Below, in pieces: positions 43,668 to 52,642 of a DNA stretch of 64,000 bases. The stretch comes from Alkalibacter mobilis (GTDB lineage: Bacteria; Bacillota; Clostridia; Eubacteriales; Alkalibacteraceae): positions 1 to 64,000 of the forward strand of contig NZ_JADNRK010000010.1 of NCBI RefSeq assembly GCF_015594845.1. The letters run 5' to 3'. The notes beneath the pieces were generated by a model. It was given only the letters and a program-made list of their open reading frames with translations, made no database searches and had not been told where the DNA came from. The stretch's first letter is position 1, and each line of letters opens with the position of its first letter. Position numbers and translations under genes: made by a program.

Positions 43668-44624
43668 TTAATTAAATATTTCCGGATAAATAGCCTCGGC
43701 AAATAATCGGATGGTTTCTCCCACTCTTGCTCCAGCACGAGTCATTATATCATTGTTCACAGTTCCTCGCTCTATCTCTACCACGTTTCCTTCCACAACG
43801 GCGGTAATGTTTTTCAAGCTATCAGATATTTGTTCGTCTTCGCTTCCACCGCCCATGTTGACGTTTCGGATAAACACTTCAGGATCCTTTTCTACAATCA
43901 GCTCTTCACTAATTTGCGGCCATTCTCCTTCACCATCTGCTGCAATATTAATGGCACCCAACTCATCCACAATGATCGAATGAATGAAAGATCCTGATCC
44001 GGCAGAGTAATAGTATCCCAAATCAACAAAAACTTTTTTGGGCTCTGCATCACCCAGTGCTTCCTTTACTTCTGTACGGGTTGCTTCGATATCTTGTATA
44101 ACCTCTGCTGCCTTATCTTCTACGTCCAATACTTTTCCCAGCAGGGTAATGTTTTCCTCGATTTGATCCACGGTTTTTCCGTCAATAACCAATACCTTGA
44201 TTCCTGAAGAATCAAGCAACGCCATTGCTTCCTCTGGCACCATGCCGCTGGAAAAAACCAAATCCGGTTCCAAGTCAATTATCAATTCAGTATTAGGATC
44301 AGAAAAACCTCCGATCACAGGCAAATCTTTAACTTCTTCCGGGTAGTTGCAATACTCGGTTCTACCAATCATCTTGTCTCCCGCTCCAATGGCAAATAGT
44401 GTTTCCGTCAACGTTGGAGAAACCGATACGATCTTTTGTGGCGCTTCATCCAAAGTTACTTCATTGCCCATAGTGTCGGTTATAGTCATGGGGAATCCGC
44501 TTTCATCCCCCGATCCGTTTTCATTGCCACTATTGCCGTCATCACTTGTACTGCATCCAGCCAGGATCATCATCAAAACAAGGATCCCCGTAAAAATACC
44601 TCTTTTAACATATTTGTTCTTCAT
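43668..44624 (-). CDS. btuF: Corrinoid-binding lipoprotein
   Basis: The 318-residue substrate-binding protein has a lipoprotein signal (MMILAGC, Cys 24 as lipid anchor), then a low-complexity Asn/Gly/Ser linker, and the class III periplasmic-binding fold with KIVSVSPTLTETLFAIGAGD and DLVFSSGMVPEE. It starts the operon that the upstream cobalamin riboswitch controls. It captures corrinoid at the outer face of the membrane for BtuCD. Confidence 0.93.
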   Translation of the reverse strand: MKNKYVKRGIFTGILVLMMILAGCSTSDDGNSGNENGSGDESGFPMTITDTMGNEVTLDEAPQKIVSVSPTLTETLFAIGAGDKMIGRTEYCNYPEEVKDLPVIGGFSDPNTELIIDLEPDLVFSSGMVPEEAMALLDSSGIKVLVIDGKTVDQIEENITLLGKVLDVEDKAAEVIQDIEATRTEVKEALGDAEPKKVFVDLGYYYSAGSGSFIHSIIVDELGAINIAADGEGEWPQISEELIVEKDPEVFIRNVNMGGGSEDEQISDSLKNITAVVEGNVVEIERGTVNNDIMTRAGARVGETIRLFAEAIYPEIFN

Positions 44625-44685
44625 ACTTATTCACCTTTTCCCTTTCGTTTTGCACTTTGATTATGATTTAAATTTGAAGCTTTAA

Positions 44686-44930
44686 AAATAAAAAATCCCA
44701 GTCTTGTGACTGAGAAGGATTTCATGTATAAAACATAATTTGATTCCTCCCCTCCGTAGGTGATGCGTGATCAAGGCAGGTCTCCTGACTCGTGTTTCAT
44801 TCTCCGTTCTCCTTCCCATCCTAAGACAGTGGTTTCAGAACTTTGTCCACACTTACAGTAGCGGGGGCTGTAATGGATTTTCACCATTTTCCCTATTAAG
44901 TAATTTACACCTTATCAAAATTTTCAACTG
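44686..44930 (-). promoter_or_regulatory. Cobalamin riboswitch upstream of btuF
   Basis: On the minus strand the leader reads in order: AATAGGGAA, GTGAAAATCC, GCCCCCGCTACTGTAA, GGGAAGG and the B12 box AGTCAGGAGACCTGCC (44775-44790). A terminator (CTCAGTC-ACAA-GACTGGG then U run, 44686-44718) follows, so AdoCbl binding should stop transcription of btuFCD-cobQUSC-cblS. Confidence 0.95.
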
Positions 44931-44998
44931 AATTCATGATATCATAAAGATCAAAGATTATCAATCGATTTAAAATCACGACTTACAAGTACAAACGT

Positions 44999-45196
44999 TT
45001 ACATTTTGTCGCTTTTATTCATACTGTTCATCCACGCTCTGCAGAACAAACAAATAAGAATGAAATTTCCAAAAAACAACATCAACTTGAAAGTCTTTAG
45101 AACTGTCGGGTCGCTAAACACAGGAAGGTAAATCCAGAAAGAAATCAAAGAGACTGCAATTAAAAATATCAAATAATATGGCTTTTTAACCGACAT
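44999..45196 (-). CDS. Small two-helix membrane protein
   Basis: The 65-residue protein has two hydrophobic helices (about residues 8-26 and 37-51) separated by a short loop, with a basic start (MSVKKPYY) and end. I know no family for it. It overlaps the nth stop by 11 bases (ATGTCGGTTAA), which supports real translation by coupling, and it precedes the B12 riboswitch region. Function unknown. Confidence 0.55.
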   Translation of the reverse strand: MSVKKPYYLIFLIAVSLISFWIYLPVFSDPTVLKTFKLMLFFGNFILICLFCRAWMNSMNKSDKM

Positions 45197-45839
45197 TATT
45201 TAACCCCTTTCGATGGTATAGACATAGATTTTTCAACATGCATTCCCCACATTTGGGATTTCTTGCATTGCACACTTGCCTTCCATGATAGATCAACCAA
45301 TGATGGGCATCTGTCCATAAATTCTCGGGTATATTTTTTCTTAAATCTTTTTCAGTCCCGTCAACATTTTTAGATTTAGCCAATCCTATCCGATTCGCCA
45401 CTCTAAAAACATGGGTATCTACAGCTATTGCCGGTATTCCGAACGCATTGCTTACAACTACATTGGCTGTCTTTCTACCTACTCCGGGAAGTTTCACAAG
45501 TTCTTCTATGGAGGCCGGTACCTGAGAATCATAATGATCGATCAACATTTGACTCAATGAAACGATATTTGTACTTTTTGTCTTGCTCAACCCACAGCTT
45601 TTTATTATGGACTCCAATTCCTTTTGACCCAAATTTATAATGTCTTTGGGAGTATTAGCCAGTTTATAAAGATGGCTTGTTACCTTATTGACTCTGACAT
45701 CCGTGCATTGTGCCGATAAGACTGTGGCCACCAACAATTCGAAAGAAGTCGTAAAATCAAGCATTGGTTTTGGATTTTCGTATTTTTTACTTAGAAGCTC
45801 CAGTATTTCGGATATTTCTTCCTGAGTTAATTTTTTCAT
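45186..45839 (-). CDS. nth: Endonuclease III
   Basis: The DNA glycosylase/AP lyase has the helix-hairpin-helix LPGVGRKTANVVVSN with the catalytic Lys, IAVDTHVFRV with the catalytic Asp, and a [4Fe-4S] loop CNARNPKCGECMLKNLC. It removes oxidised pyrimidines. I start it at ATG 45839 after GAGAGG (217 residues); the longer frame to 45914 adds residues with no family match. Confidence 0.95.
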   Translation of the reverse strand: MKKLTQEEISEILELLSKKYENPKPMLDFTTSFELLVATVLSAQCTDVRVNKVTSHLYKLANTPKDIINLGQKELESIIKSCGLSKTKSTNIVSLSQMLIDHYDSQVPASIEELVKLPGVGRKTANVVVSNAFGIPAIAVDTHVFRVANRIGLAKSKNVDGTEKDLRKNIPENLWTDAHHWLIYHGRQVCNARNPKCGECMLKNLCLYHRKGLNNVG

Positions 45840-45987
45840 ATTTTTACCTCTCGAGAAATATTTTATCACGATAATAAATAAATGCACAACATATTTTAGA
45901 CTCGATCTTTTCATCTAACTGAATTTATCTATTATAAAAAGTTTTTTTCTGATATAATATCCTTTGACGTAAAACAGGAGTTGAATT

Positions 45988-46887
45988 ATGAAAAATAAAA
46001 AGACGATTTTAGCTGATGCTGCTCTCCTTGTAACGGCATTTGTATGGGGCAGTGGATTTGTGGCAACCAAAAATGCCCTGGACAATTATTCTCCCACGGA
46101 TATCTTGATCATAAGATTTGGGATTGCCGCACTAATAACCGTATTGATTTTCAGAAAACGTATTTTCCCCTTGAACGTTGCTGATATTAAGGCCGGAGCA
46201 ATAATAGGAATTTTTTTATTTCTGGGTTTTGCATTTCAAACTGCTGGTCTTCAGTACACGCTTGCAGGAAAACAAGCTTTTCTGACAGGCACTAATGTAA
46301 TTATGGTTCCATATCTTTATTGGCTTGTCAAACGGGATAAACCTGATAGTTACAATATAGCTGCAGCATTGATGATGTTTGCCGGTATAGCTTTTTTAAC
46401 ACTGGATTTTGAAAATTCCATGTATCTGAACAAAGGTGACGTTCTTACTCTGATCTGCGCTATATTTTTTGCATGTCATATTTTGTCCATTGGTTTTTTT
46501 GCATCCAAATTCGATCCCGTCAAACTTACTTTCATACAATTTACAACTACATTCCTTCTTTCAGGCGTGTGGAGAATATTCACAGATGAACCTGCTTTTA
46601 AAATACCTACTGCTTTTTGGGGTGATGTTGTTTTTTTGGGGGTTTTCAGCACTTTCTTAGCCTTCATTTTGCAAAATTCTGCTCAAAAATATACTACGTC
46701 AACACATGCTGCAGTACTTTTGTCACTGGAGTCCTTCTTTGGCAGTATCATGTCTATATTGGTGTTGGGCGATGCGTTTACATCAAAGATGATAATTGGA
46801 TGCGTTATAATCTTTGGCGCTGTGATTACTGCAGAAACAAAATGGAGTTTTATTAAGGGTAATATCCTTAGTCAAATGCTAGACTAA
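45988..46887 (+). CDS. EamA/DMT family transporter
   Basis: The 299-residue protein has ten predicted helices in two EamA repeats, with WGSGFVATKNALD near residues 20-32 and the second half ending LESFFGSIMSILVLGDAF. Such proteins export or exchange metabolites, amino acids or cofactors; the substrate cannot be told. The start ATG follows CAGGAG. folC follows 24 bases later on the same strand, so the two are probably one transcript. Confidence 0.88.
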   Translation: MKNKKTILADAALLVTAFVWGSGFVATKNALDNYSPTDILIIRFGIAALITVLIFRKRIFPLNVADIKAGAIIGIFLFLGFAFQTAGLQYTLAGKQAFLTGTNVIMVPYLYWLVKRDKPDSYNIAAALMMFAGIAFLTLDFENSMYLNKGDVLTLICAIFFACHILSIGFFASKFDPVKLTFIQFTTTFLLSGVWRIFTDEPAFKIPTAFWGDVVFLGVFSTFLAFILQNSAQKYTTSTHAAVLLSLESFFGSIMSILVLGDAFTSKMIIGCVIIFGAVITAETKWSFIKGNILSQMLD

Positions 46888-46911
46888 ATCAATTATTGGG
46901 AGGAGAACAAA

Positions 46912-48231
46912 ATGAATTACGAAGAAGCCTTGGAATATATTTCGGGCACGTATATGTTTGGTATTAAACTTGGTCTTGAAAATATCGGTATACTGCTGAA
47001 TAAGTTGAATAACCCTCAAGACAAATTAAAATATGTCCATGTCGCCGGGACAAACGGGAAGGGATCCACTTCACACATGATCCATTACACCTTGAAAGAA
47101 AGCGGATACAAGGTCGGTCTCTTTATTTCCCCATTTTTAGAAGAATTTACTGAAAGAATACAAATTAATGGTCAGAAAATCGAAAAAAACAGGTTGGGCA
47201 AAGTTACAGAAACCATAAAAAACGCCGTGGCAGATATGATGAGGGAAGGTCATCCCTCGCCTTCTGAATTTGAAGTTGTAACAGCAATTGGTTTACAATA
47301 TTTTTATGAAGAAAATGTAGATATTGTAATTTTGGAAGTTGGCATGGGTGGACGATTGGATGCAACAAATATCATTAAAAAACCCGAGGTTTCCATTATC
47401 ACAACAATAGGTACAGATCATGTGGAATATCTGGGAAATACCCTCGAGAAAATTGCTTACGAAAAGGCAGGTATAATCAAAGAAAACTGTCCTGTAGTAA
47501 TTTATCCTCAGGCTCAAAGCGTATTAGATGTTTTAATCGGAGAATGTACCATTAAAAACGCCCCTTATGTTATACCGAATTTTGACCACATACAGTTGGT
47601 CGATTCTGACTTGAGCGGCCAAAGATTATTATATACAAACGATAAAAGCGACATAAGTCCTCTTGAGTTTAATCTAAGTCTATTGGGAGATCACCAGATT
47701 TCAAATAGCGCGGTTGCTTTGACGGCTATTGAAATACTTGCCAAACGTGGATATAAGATAACGCCTGAATCTATCAAAAGAGGGATGCAGAATCTAAAAT
47801 TCACAGGTAGATTTGAAAAAATTTCAGAGTCACCTCTGATTTTTATAGACGGAGCACACAATCTAAATGGCTTTGAAGCACTTGTCAAAACTCTCGACAG
47901 ATATATAAATGGAAAAATTAACGTAGTTATCGGTATTCTTGGTGACAAAGATTACGACAGCATGTTGAGTATTCTGGTTCCTTATGTTAAGAAATTCTAC
48001 ACTGTTACACCCGACAGTCCGAGAGCACTTGAAGCCAGCGTCTTATCTGAATATATTAAAAACAAATTTGACCTGGATGCTACTCCACTTTCCGATACCA
48101 AGACCGGTGCGGAAATCGCATTGCAAAGTGAAAAGGATGAAGTATTCTTGTTCGTAGGGTCTTTGTATATGATCGGCGAAGCTCGAACTGCATTGAATAA
48201 TTTGTTGAACAAGAAAAACGGCGGTAAATAA
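46912..48231 (+). CDS. folC: Folylpolyglutamate synthase / dihydrofolate synthase
   Basis: The 439-residue Mur-ligase-type enzyme adds glutamates to folates, fixing them in the cell. It has the P-loop HVAGTNGKGSTSHM, SPFLEEFTERIQING, EVGMGGRLDATN, and DGAHNLNGFEALV. Retained polyglutamyl-THF is the cofactor for the Fhs/FchA/FolD enzymes at 53.7-57 kb. The start ATG follows GGGAGG. Confidence 0.95.
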   Translation: MNYEEALEYISGTYMFGIKLGLENIGILLNKLNNPQDKLKYVHVAGTNGKGSTSHMIHYTLKESGYKVGLFISPFLEEFTERIQINGQKIEKNRLGKVTETIKNAVADMMREGHPSPSEFEVVTAIGLQYFYEENVDIVILEVGMGGRLDATNIIKKPEVSIITTIGTDHVEYLGNTLEKIAYEKAGIIKENCPVVIYPQAQSVLDVLIGECTIKNAPYVIPNFDHIQLVDSDLSGQRLLYTNDKSDISPLEFNLSLLGDHQISNSAVALTAIEILAKRGYKITPESIKRGMQNLKFTGRFEKISESPLIFIDGAHNLNGFEALVKTLDRYINGKINVVIGILGDKDYDSMLSILVPYVKKFYTVTPDSPRALEASVLSEYIKNKFDLDATPLSDTKTGAEIALQSEKDEVFLFVGSLYMIGEARTALNNLLNKKNGGK

Positions 48232-48248
48232 ACCCGCCGTTTTTTTAA
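48215..48248. terminator. Terminator between folC and tetR
   Basis: AAAACGGCGG pairs with CCGCCGTTTTTTT around TAAATAAAC, overlapping the folC stop codon. It serves folC and, with the A run on the other side, probably the convergent tetR gene. Confidence 0.85.
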
Positions 48249-48252
48249 AGTT

Positions 48253-48900
48253 TTAAACTAAAAATTTTATGCTGCTGTAATCGTGACTTTCCTTAAACTC
48301 TTTGTACTGTCTGTGATAGTCCTCTATTATTTCGCTTTTGATTCCGAATAATTTACCTGTCAAAGATGCCAGTTGGTTCAACAGGTAATCCATATCTACA
48401 TCCAGATGTCCTTCACAATAATTAAGCAATAGTTCTCTTCGTGCTCCAAACTCCGATATCATTATGCAGTCGATGTCCGTCTGATCGTAATCCAATTCGA
48501 ATTCCTTGGCTATCATTTTATATATTCTCTCCACACTAAAACTCAAAGATCTAAAGTTCGACTTGTTTCTTAAAACCTCATAGAAGAATTTTTTGTTATG
48601 CAAGTCGCTCAAAATTATTTCATAATATATGGATGTTACAATATAAAGCTTAAGATATGAATTCTTCTTGACATTCAGCCTGTTATTCACGAATTCATGT
48701 ATCAGCAGATAAAATTTTGAATTTATCTCTAAAACGATATTGTCTTTGGTCTTGAAATAATATGGAATCAAACCTAAAGGAATATTTGCGTTATCAGCAA
48801 TTTTTTGAACTGTAGACTTGGTATATCCCATATCGTAAAACATTTCTTTTGCTACTCTAATTATATTTTCTTTTGTTTCAAAGCCTTTTTTATATCTCAT
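48253..48900 (-). CDS. TetR family regulator (paralogue of the regulator at 5399)
   Basis: The 215-residue protein starts MRYKKGFETKENIIRVAKE and has the helix-turn-helix YTKSTVQKIADNANIPLGLIPYYFKTKDN, quoted here only as TVQKIADNANI plus YYFKTKDN. It matches the TetR at 5399-6046 in length and in a late ligand-domain segment EFGARRELLLNYCEG. Both probably sense related ligands. No palindrome like those at 5240/58891 is visible in its own promoter. It stands between folC and the CblT-like transporter. Confidence 0.85.
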   Translation of the reverse strand: MRYKKGFETKENIIRVAKEMFYDMGYTKSTVQKIADNANIPLGLIPYYFKTKDNIVLEINSKFYLLIHEFVNNRLNVKKNSYLKLYIVTSIYYEIILSDLHNKKFFYEVLRNKSNFRSLSFSVERIYKMIAKEFELDYDQTDIDCIMISEFGARRELLLNYCEGHLDVDMDYLLNQLASLTGKLFGIKSEIIEDYHRQYKEFKESHDYSSIKFLV

Positions 48901-49025
48901 TTTGCATTTCCTTTCATAAAACTTAATTTACATGATTAAATACATTTTTGCTGTATATCATTTTATCATACATTGAAAAAATGCAACAGTTTTTTTTCAA
49001 TAAGTCTCATAAAAGTTTTGTTTAT

Positions 49026-49523
49026 TTAGGATCGTTGACCGATAAGTCCTGTATTTCCGATTATTTTATCCAAAACAACAGCTACTAAAACATTTATCGT
49101 TGAAGCCAAAGTGAGAACCCCTACTAATGAAAAGAAAAGTTGGTTCCACGATGGTATAATGCCCAAAATGAACATGGCGTATACAGAAATGAATGTTGCA
49201 CCTATACCATTTAATAAAATTGCAATTGCTGCATTTAAAAAACCAGGTACTTTTTGATTCAGTTTTCCAAACAACCAGCAAATAGCTCCCATTGACACTC
49301 CAATCAGCAGATGTACCGGAATTGTAAACGGAAATCCGGAAGTCAAGGAAGTCAACATGTGACCCAAAAACCCTACGATTGCTCCTGGAACTGGTCCCAG
49401 TAGTAGTGCTGCTGCAAATGCAGGCATTGAATCAAAAGCTATTGAATAAACTATTTTTATCTGAGCTCCAACAAAAGAAATAGCTATAAACAAACCAATC
49501 AAAACTAACTTTCTAGTATTCAT
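49026..49523 (-). CDS. cblT: ECF transporter S component, probable alpha-ribazole transporter CblT
   Basis: The 165-residue protein has five or six membrane helices and the ECF S-component style: MNTRKLVLIGLFIAISFVGA, then FAAALLLGPVPGAIVGFLGH. It directly follows cobT under a cobalamin riboswitch. CblT proteins of Listeria and Geobacillus import alpha-ribazole and pair genomically with CblS, whose likely gene is at 37221. The start is ATG 49523 after GAGGTG, beyond which the frame overlaps cobT. An importer of DMB or another lower-ligand precursor is the alternative. No ECF energising subunits are in the window. Confidence 0.75.
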   Translation of the reverse strand: MNTRKLVLIGLFIAISFVGAQIKIVYSIAFDSMPAFAAALLLGPVPGAIVGFLGHMLTSLTSGFPFTIPVHLLIGVSMGAICWLFGKLNQKVPGFLNAAIAILLNGIGATFISVYAMFILGIIPSWNQLFFSLVGVLTLASTINVLVAVVLDKIIGNTGLIGQRS

Positions 49524-49531
49524 CTCACACC

Positions 49532-50581
49532 TCACACTACTTCAATTCCAGCTTGAGCGTACGTACCCATTTCGTTGTACATGGATATGGCAGCCTCAAC
49601 TATGTTAAACGCCAGAGCTGCTCCGCTTCCCTCACCCAATCGCATGTCCATATGAAGATACGGTTTGAAGCCCATTATTTCAAGCCCCTTTAAAGCTCCC
49701 TTTTCCGCTGACGAGTGCGAACATATCAGATAACCACGAACTTCAGGATTGAATTTAACAGCCAGTGCCGCTGCTGCGCTTGATATGAATCCATCAATAA
49801 GTACAGGTACTTTTCTACTGGCACCGGCAAGCATAACACCTGCCATGGCTCCGATTTCCAATCCTCCGACTTTCATCAGAACGTCTAGAGAATCATTGGG
49901 ATCAGGTCTGTTGATTTCAATCGCCTGTCTAATCACATCAGATTTTTTTCTAAGTTTATCTTCTGCCAAGTTTGCACCAATTCCGGTCACTTCTTCAGGA
50001 GATATATTTCCAAATACTGAAAATATTGCAGAACTTGGAGTTGTATTTCCAATTCCCATTTCTCCGGTGGCAAGAAGATTGTATCCCTTGTCTATCATTT
50101 CATTGGCTATTTCAATTCCAACTTCCAGTGATTTTATCGCTTCATCTTTAGTCATTGCAGATCCTTTTGTCATGTTTGCAGTTCCGTATCTGACTTTTTT
50201 ATTTCTAACCTTTTGGTTGTTCAATTCTGCATTTACACCTACGTCCGTTACCAATACTGTCGCCCCGGCTTGTTTGGAAATGGCTCCAACACCGCTTTTC
50301 CCCTCTGCTATGAAATTTGTCATCAATGCCGTTACCGGCTGTGGTGCACTTGTTATGCCCTCTTCGCAAATTCCGTGGTCTCCTGCAAAAACCAATACAG
50401 CTTTTTTGATTTCAGCTGAAAAAATATCTTTTGATATTCCTGCAATTTGTGTAGCTATGTCCTCCAGTACTCCCAGGCTACCGACCGGTTTTAATAAGCC
50501 GTCTACATATTTTTGTGTATCTTCCATATTCAGCTTGTTTGGCTCCGTAATTTTTGTTAGCGTTTCATTAAGTAAATTCAT
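49532..50581 (-). CDS. cobT: Nicotinate-nucleotide:dimethylbenzimidazole phosphoribosyltransferase
   Basis: The 349-residue enzyme makes alpha-ribazole phosphate from a lower-ligand base and nicotinate mononucleotide. Family stretches: LLKPVGSLGVLEDIA, FAGDHGICEEGIT, TGEMGIGNTTPSSAI with the catalytic-site Glu region near EMGIG, and LGEGSGAALAF. ATG 50581 follows GGGAGG; the frame extension to 50644 falls in the riboswitch terminator hairpin. The whole is controlled by the B12 riboswitch at 50640-50860. Confidence 0.95.
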   Translation of the reverse strand: MNLLNETLTKITEPNKLNMEDTQKYVDGLLKPVGSLGVLEDIATQIAGISKDIFSAEIKKAVLVFAGDHGICEEGITSAPQPVTALMTNFIAEGKSGVGAISKQAGATVLVTDVGVNAELNNQKVRNKKVRYGTANMTKGSAMTKDEAIKSLEVGIEIANEMIDKGYNLLATGEMGIGNTTPSSAIFSVFGNISPEEVTGIGANLAEDKLRKKSDVIRQAIEINRPDPNDSLDVLMKVGGLEIGAMAGVMLAGASRKVPVLIDGFISSAAAALAVKFNPEVRGYLICSHSSAEKGALKGLEIMGFKPYLHMDMRLGEGSGAALAFNIVEAAISMYNEMGTYAQAGIEVV

Positions 50582-50639
50582 TTTGATTCCTCCCGTTTGT
50601 TTTTTAGTTTTGAAATGGTCAGCAATTTCAAATATTTGA

Positions 50640-50860
50640 CACAAAAAAAGTTCACGATCTTATTATTTAAACAAGACCGTAAACTTTACCATCATTTACG
50701 CTGACAAATCTTAGGCAGGTCTCCTGACTTGGCATCATCGCATTATGCACCTTCCCGTTTCCAGTGGTATTGCAAACACTCTTCCTTACAGTGGCGGGTC
50801 CGTTCGGAACTTCAATCCGATTCCCTATTCTCCCTAGTGGGCACCTAAAATTTATATTAA
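50640..50860 (-). promoter_or_regulatory. Cobalamin riboswitch upstream of cobT
   Basis: Minus-strand order: CTAGGGAGAATAGGGAA, ACCCGCCACTGTAAGGA, CACTGGAAACGGGAAGG and the B12 box AGTCAGGAGACCTGCC (50713-50728). The terminator arm AAAGTTTACGGTCTT pairs with AAGATCGTGAACTTT and ends in U7 (50646-50690). Control of cobT-cblT is by transcription termination. Confidence 0.95.
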
Positions 50861-50888
50861 CTTTACAAGTATTATAACAAATTTCTTT

Positions 50889-51866
50889 TTATCTTCCAAG
50901 TACTTTATTTTGAATTTTGATCATATCAGATAAAGTATCAACATCTTTGGGCAAGAATTCATACACAAGATATTCCGGGTCAACTTTTTTGATTATTTCA
51001 TCAATGATTTCATCGTCAAACGGTATATGCATGTCGATGTTTCCTATATGCTCCCTGGCCAAACTTAAAATATCCCAGTAGTTGTCGCAACAATTGATAT
51101 CTTTGATTTTTTCCTTATGATTCTGCAATATATAAGCTCCCGTTAGTGCCTGATTGAGATGAATCCCTTTGAAATATTTTAAGTTGTGTTTATTTTTATC
51201 TAGAATATTCAGAATGTATTCTGCGGCTTCATTCAAATCTCTGAGCCTGGGATTTGTGATCATCAAATGACCTATATCCAGCATAAAACCTTTATGCTGG
51301 TAGTTTACTTTTTCAATGAATTCACTTGTAACATCAGGGTTTGTAAAATTCAAACCCGGCCACCATAGATTCTCAAAAAGCAATTTTATCTTGGAGTCCG
51401 TCTCTTCAAATGTTCTGTTGATCAATTCAGCTGTACTTGATAGGATCTCTTCATCAGAATACGTAAATTCCCATGAGAATGTATGTTCCACTTCTACGTG
51501 AGAAACATGGAAAACAGCATATTCCATCTCCAGTTTCTCAGCCACTGAAAATTCATTTTTGAATGTATCAACCATTATTTGAGGATCCAGGCTTCCATAG
51601 TACATCTCCACATTCTTCATATCCAAAAACTGTCGTTTCATTTCCACTTCGTTATTGTACCAAAAATCCAACCAAGTAGGCCAATACGTCATATGTATGC
51701 CTACGGCAAGATCTTTGGGAATATCACTGACATCATAGTCTCTGTGAAAAATGAGTTCCGCCCCATCCAATCTGTTCTCGATCAAATATTTTGAAAATTT
51801 TTCCCAATTGTTGTCAAACCATCCCAACTTGCTTTCGTGTTTTACCATGTTCATTAATACTTTCAT
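50889..51866 (-). CDS. Xylose-isomerase-like TIM-barrel protein (unit gene 3)
   Basis: The 325-residue protein resembles AP-endonuclease-2/sugar phosphate isomerase barrels: LDGAELIFHRDYD, VGIHMTYWPTW, AVFHVSHVEVE, LLFENLWWPG, FMLDIGHLMITN and GIHLNQALTG supply a typical set of metal ligands (Glu, Asp, His) along strand ends. The substrate is unknown. It overlaps the preceding TIM-barrel gene as ATGA, so the two are translated together. The cobT riboswitch lies immediately downstream. The fold is fairly sure, the role not. Confidence 0.7.
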   Translation of the reverse strand: MKVLMNMVKHESKLGWFDNNWEKFSKYLIENRLDGAELIFHRDYDVSDIPKDLAVGIHMTYWPTWLDFWYNNEVEMKRQFLDMKNVEMYYGSLDPQIMVDTFKNEFSVAEKLEMEYAVFHVSHVEVEHTFSWEFTYSDEEILSSTAELINRTFEETDSKIKLLFENLWWPGLNFTNPDVTSEFIEKVNYQHKGFMLDIGHLMITNPRLRDLNEAAEYILNILDKNKHNLKYFKGIHLNQALTGAYILQNHKEKIKDINCCDNYWDILSLAREHIGNIDMHIPFDDEIIDEIIKKVDPEYLVYEFLPKDVDTLSDMIKIQNKVLGR

Positions 51867-52642
51867 TTTACACCCGTCAATTCAATGGATTTCAAGCGGG
51901 CTTTCATTAAAAAATCCTCTGGTCTTTCGAATTTTTCGACACTGCCAGCCAGCTCCATTGAAATATACTCCAAATTTGTTTCTTTTACAATTTTTTTTAT
52001 ATATGACCAATCCACAAACCCATCTCCAGGAATCCAGTGTCGATCTTCTTTTGTGTCGTTGTCTGACAAATGCGTGGTAAATACCCTGGATTTCCATTTT
52101 TCAAACAGCCGTCCTTTCGTTTGTCCTTCCAGCCAGTCATGAGAAGAATCATAGCACAATCCCAATGATTTGTGAGAAATATTCTCAAGCAATAAATCAA
52201 GCAAGCTTGCATCCCTTGTATTTTCAACTGCTACCTGTATATTGTTTATTTCGGCAAAGGAAGCAATTTTTTCAAAGGATTCCAACCCTTCATTGATAAG
52301 ATTCTTATCGCTGCCTCTGTCTGTGCAATGCATTACCATTACGGGTATTTCAAATTTATTGCAATCCTCAATATATGAAAAGTACCTGTTCAAAGTACTT
52401 TTTCTAAGCTCTTTATTACTTGACCATAAATCATTTACATCCGTGTAATTGGTATGGATATTTTCAAGATGTAAATTTTGGCGTCTCAATATTTGAGGCA
52501 TTTTTTCTTTTTCAATCAGTCGAGGATATGTCTCGTCCTCCCACCACAATGATACACCTTCAAATCCTGCTTCTCTAATAAGGTCGAGTCTCTCCTCAAG
52601 TGGCATGACGTACCCAAACCAAGAAAATATGCTGCTTTTCAA
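51863..52642 (-). CDS. Xylose-isomerase-like TIM-barrel protein (unit gene 2)
   Basis: The 259-residue barrel contains LIREAGFEGVSLWWEDE near its N-terminus, MVMHCTDRG, VAVENTRDASLLD, LGLCYDSSHDW and TTHLSDND, the metal-ligand set of the sugar isomerase/epimerase/endonuclease IV fold. The best start is TTG 52642, whose TTGA overlaps the amidohydrolase stop and lies five bases after GGGTG; a TTG at 52654 has a poorer site. It differs from the neighbouring 325-residue barrel in length and sequence. The reaction is not identified. Confidence 0.7.
   Translation of the reverse strand: MKSSIFSWFGYVMPLEERLDLIREAGFEGVSLWWEDETYPRLIEKEKMPQILRRQNLHLENIHTNYTDVNDLWSSNKELRKSTLNRYFSYIEDCNKFEIPVMVMHCTDRGSDKNLINEGLESFEKIASFAEINNIQVAVENTRDASLLDLLLENISHKSLGLCYDSSHDWLEGQTKGRLFEKWKSRVFTTHLSDNDTKEDRHWIPGDGFVDWSYIKKIVKETNLEYISMELAGSVEKFERPEDFLMKARLKSIELTGVK

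Noticed and set aside
49749-50639. 296-codon plus-strand open frame opposite cobT
   Set aside because: It is exactly antisense to cobT, Ser/Pro/Ile-rich as expected from a shadow frame, lacks a ribosome site and matches no family.
50582-50644. N-terminal extension of cobT
   Set aside because: Falls in the riboswitch terminator; the true ATG 50581 follows GGGAGG.
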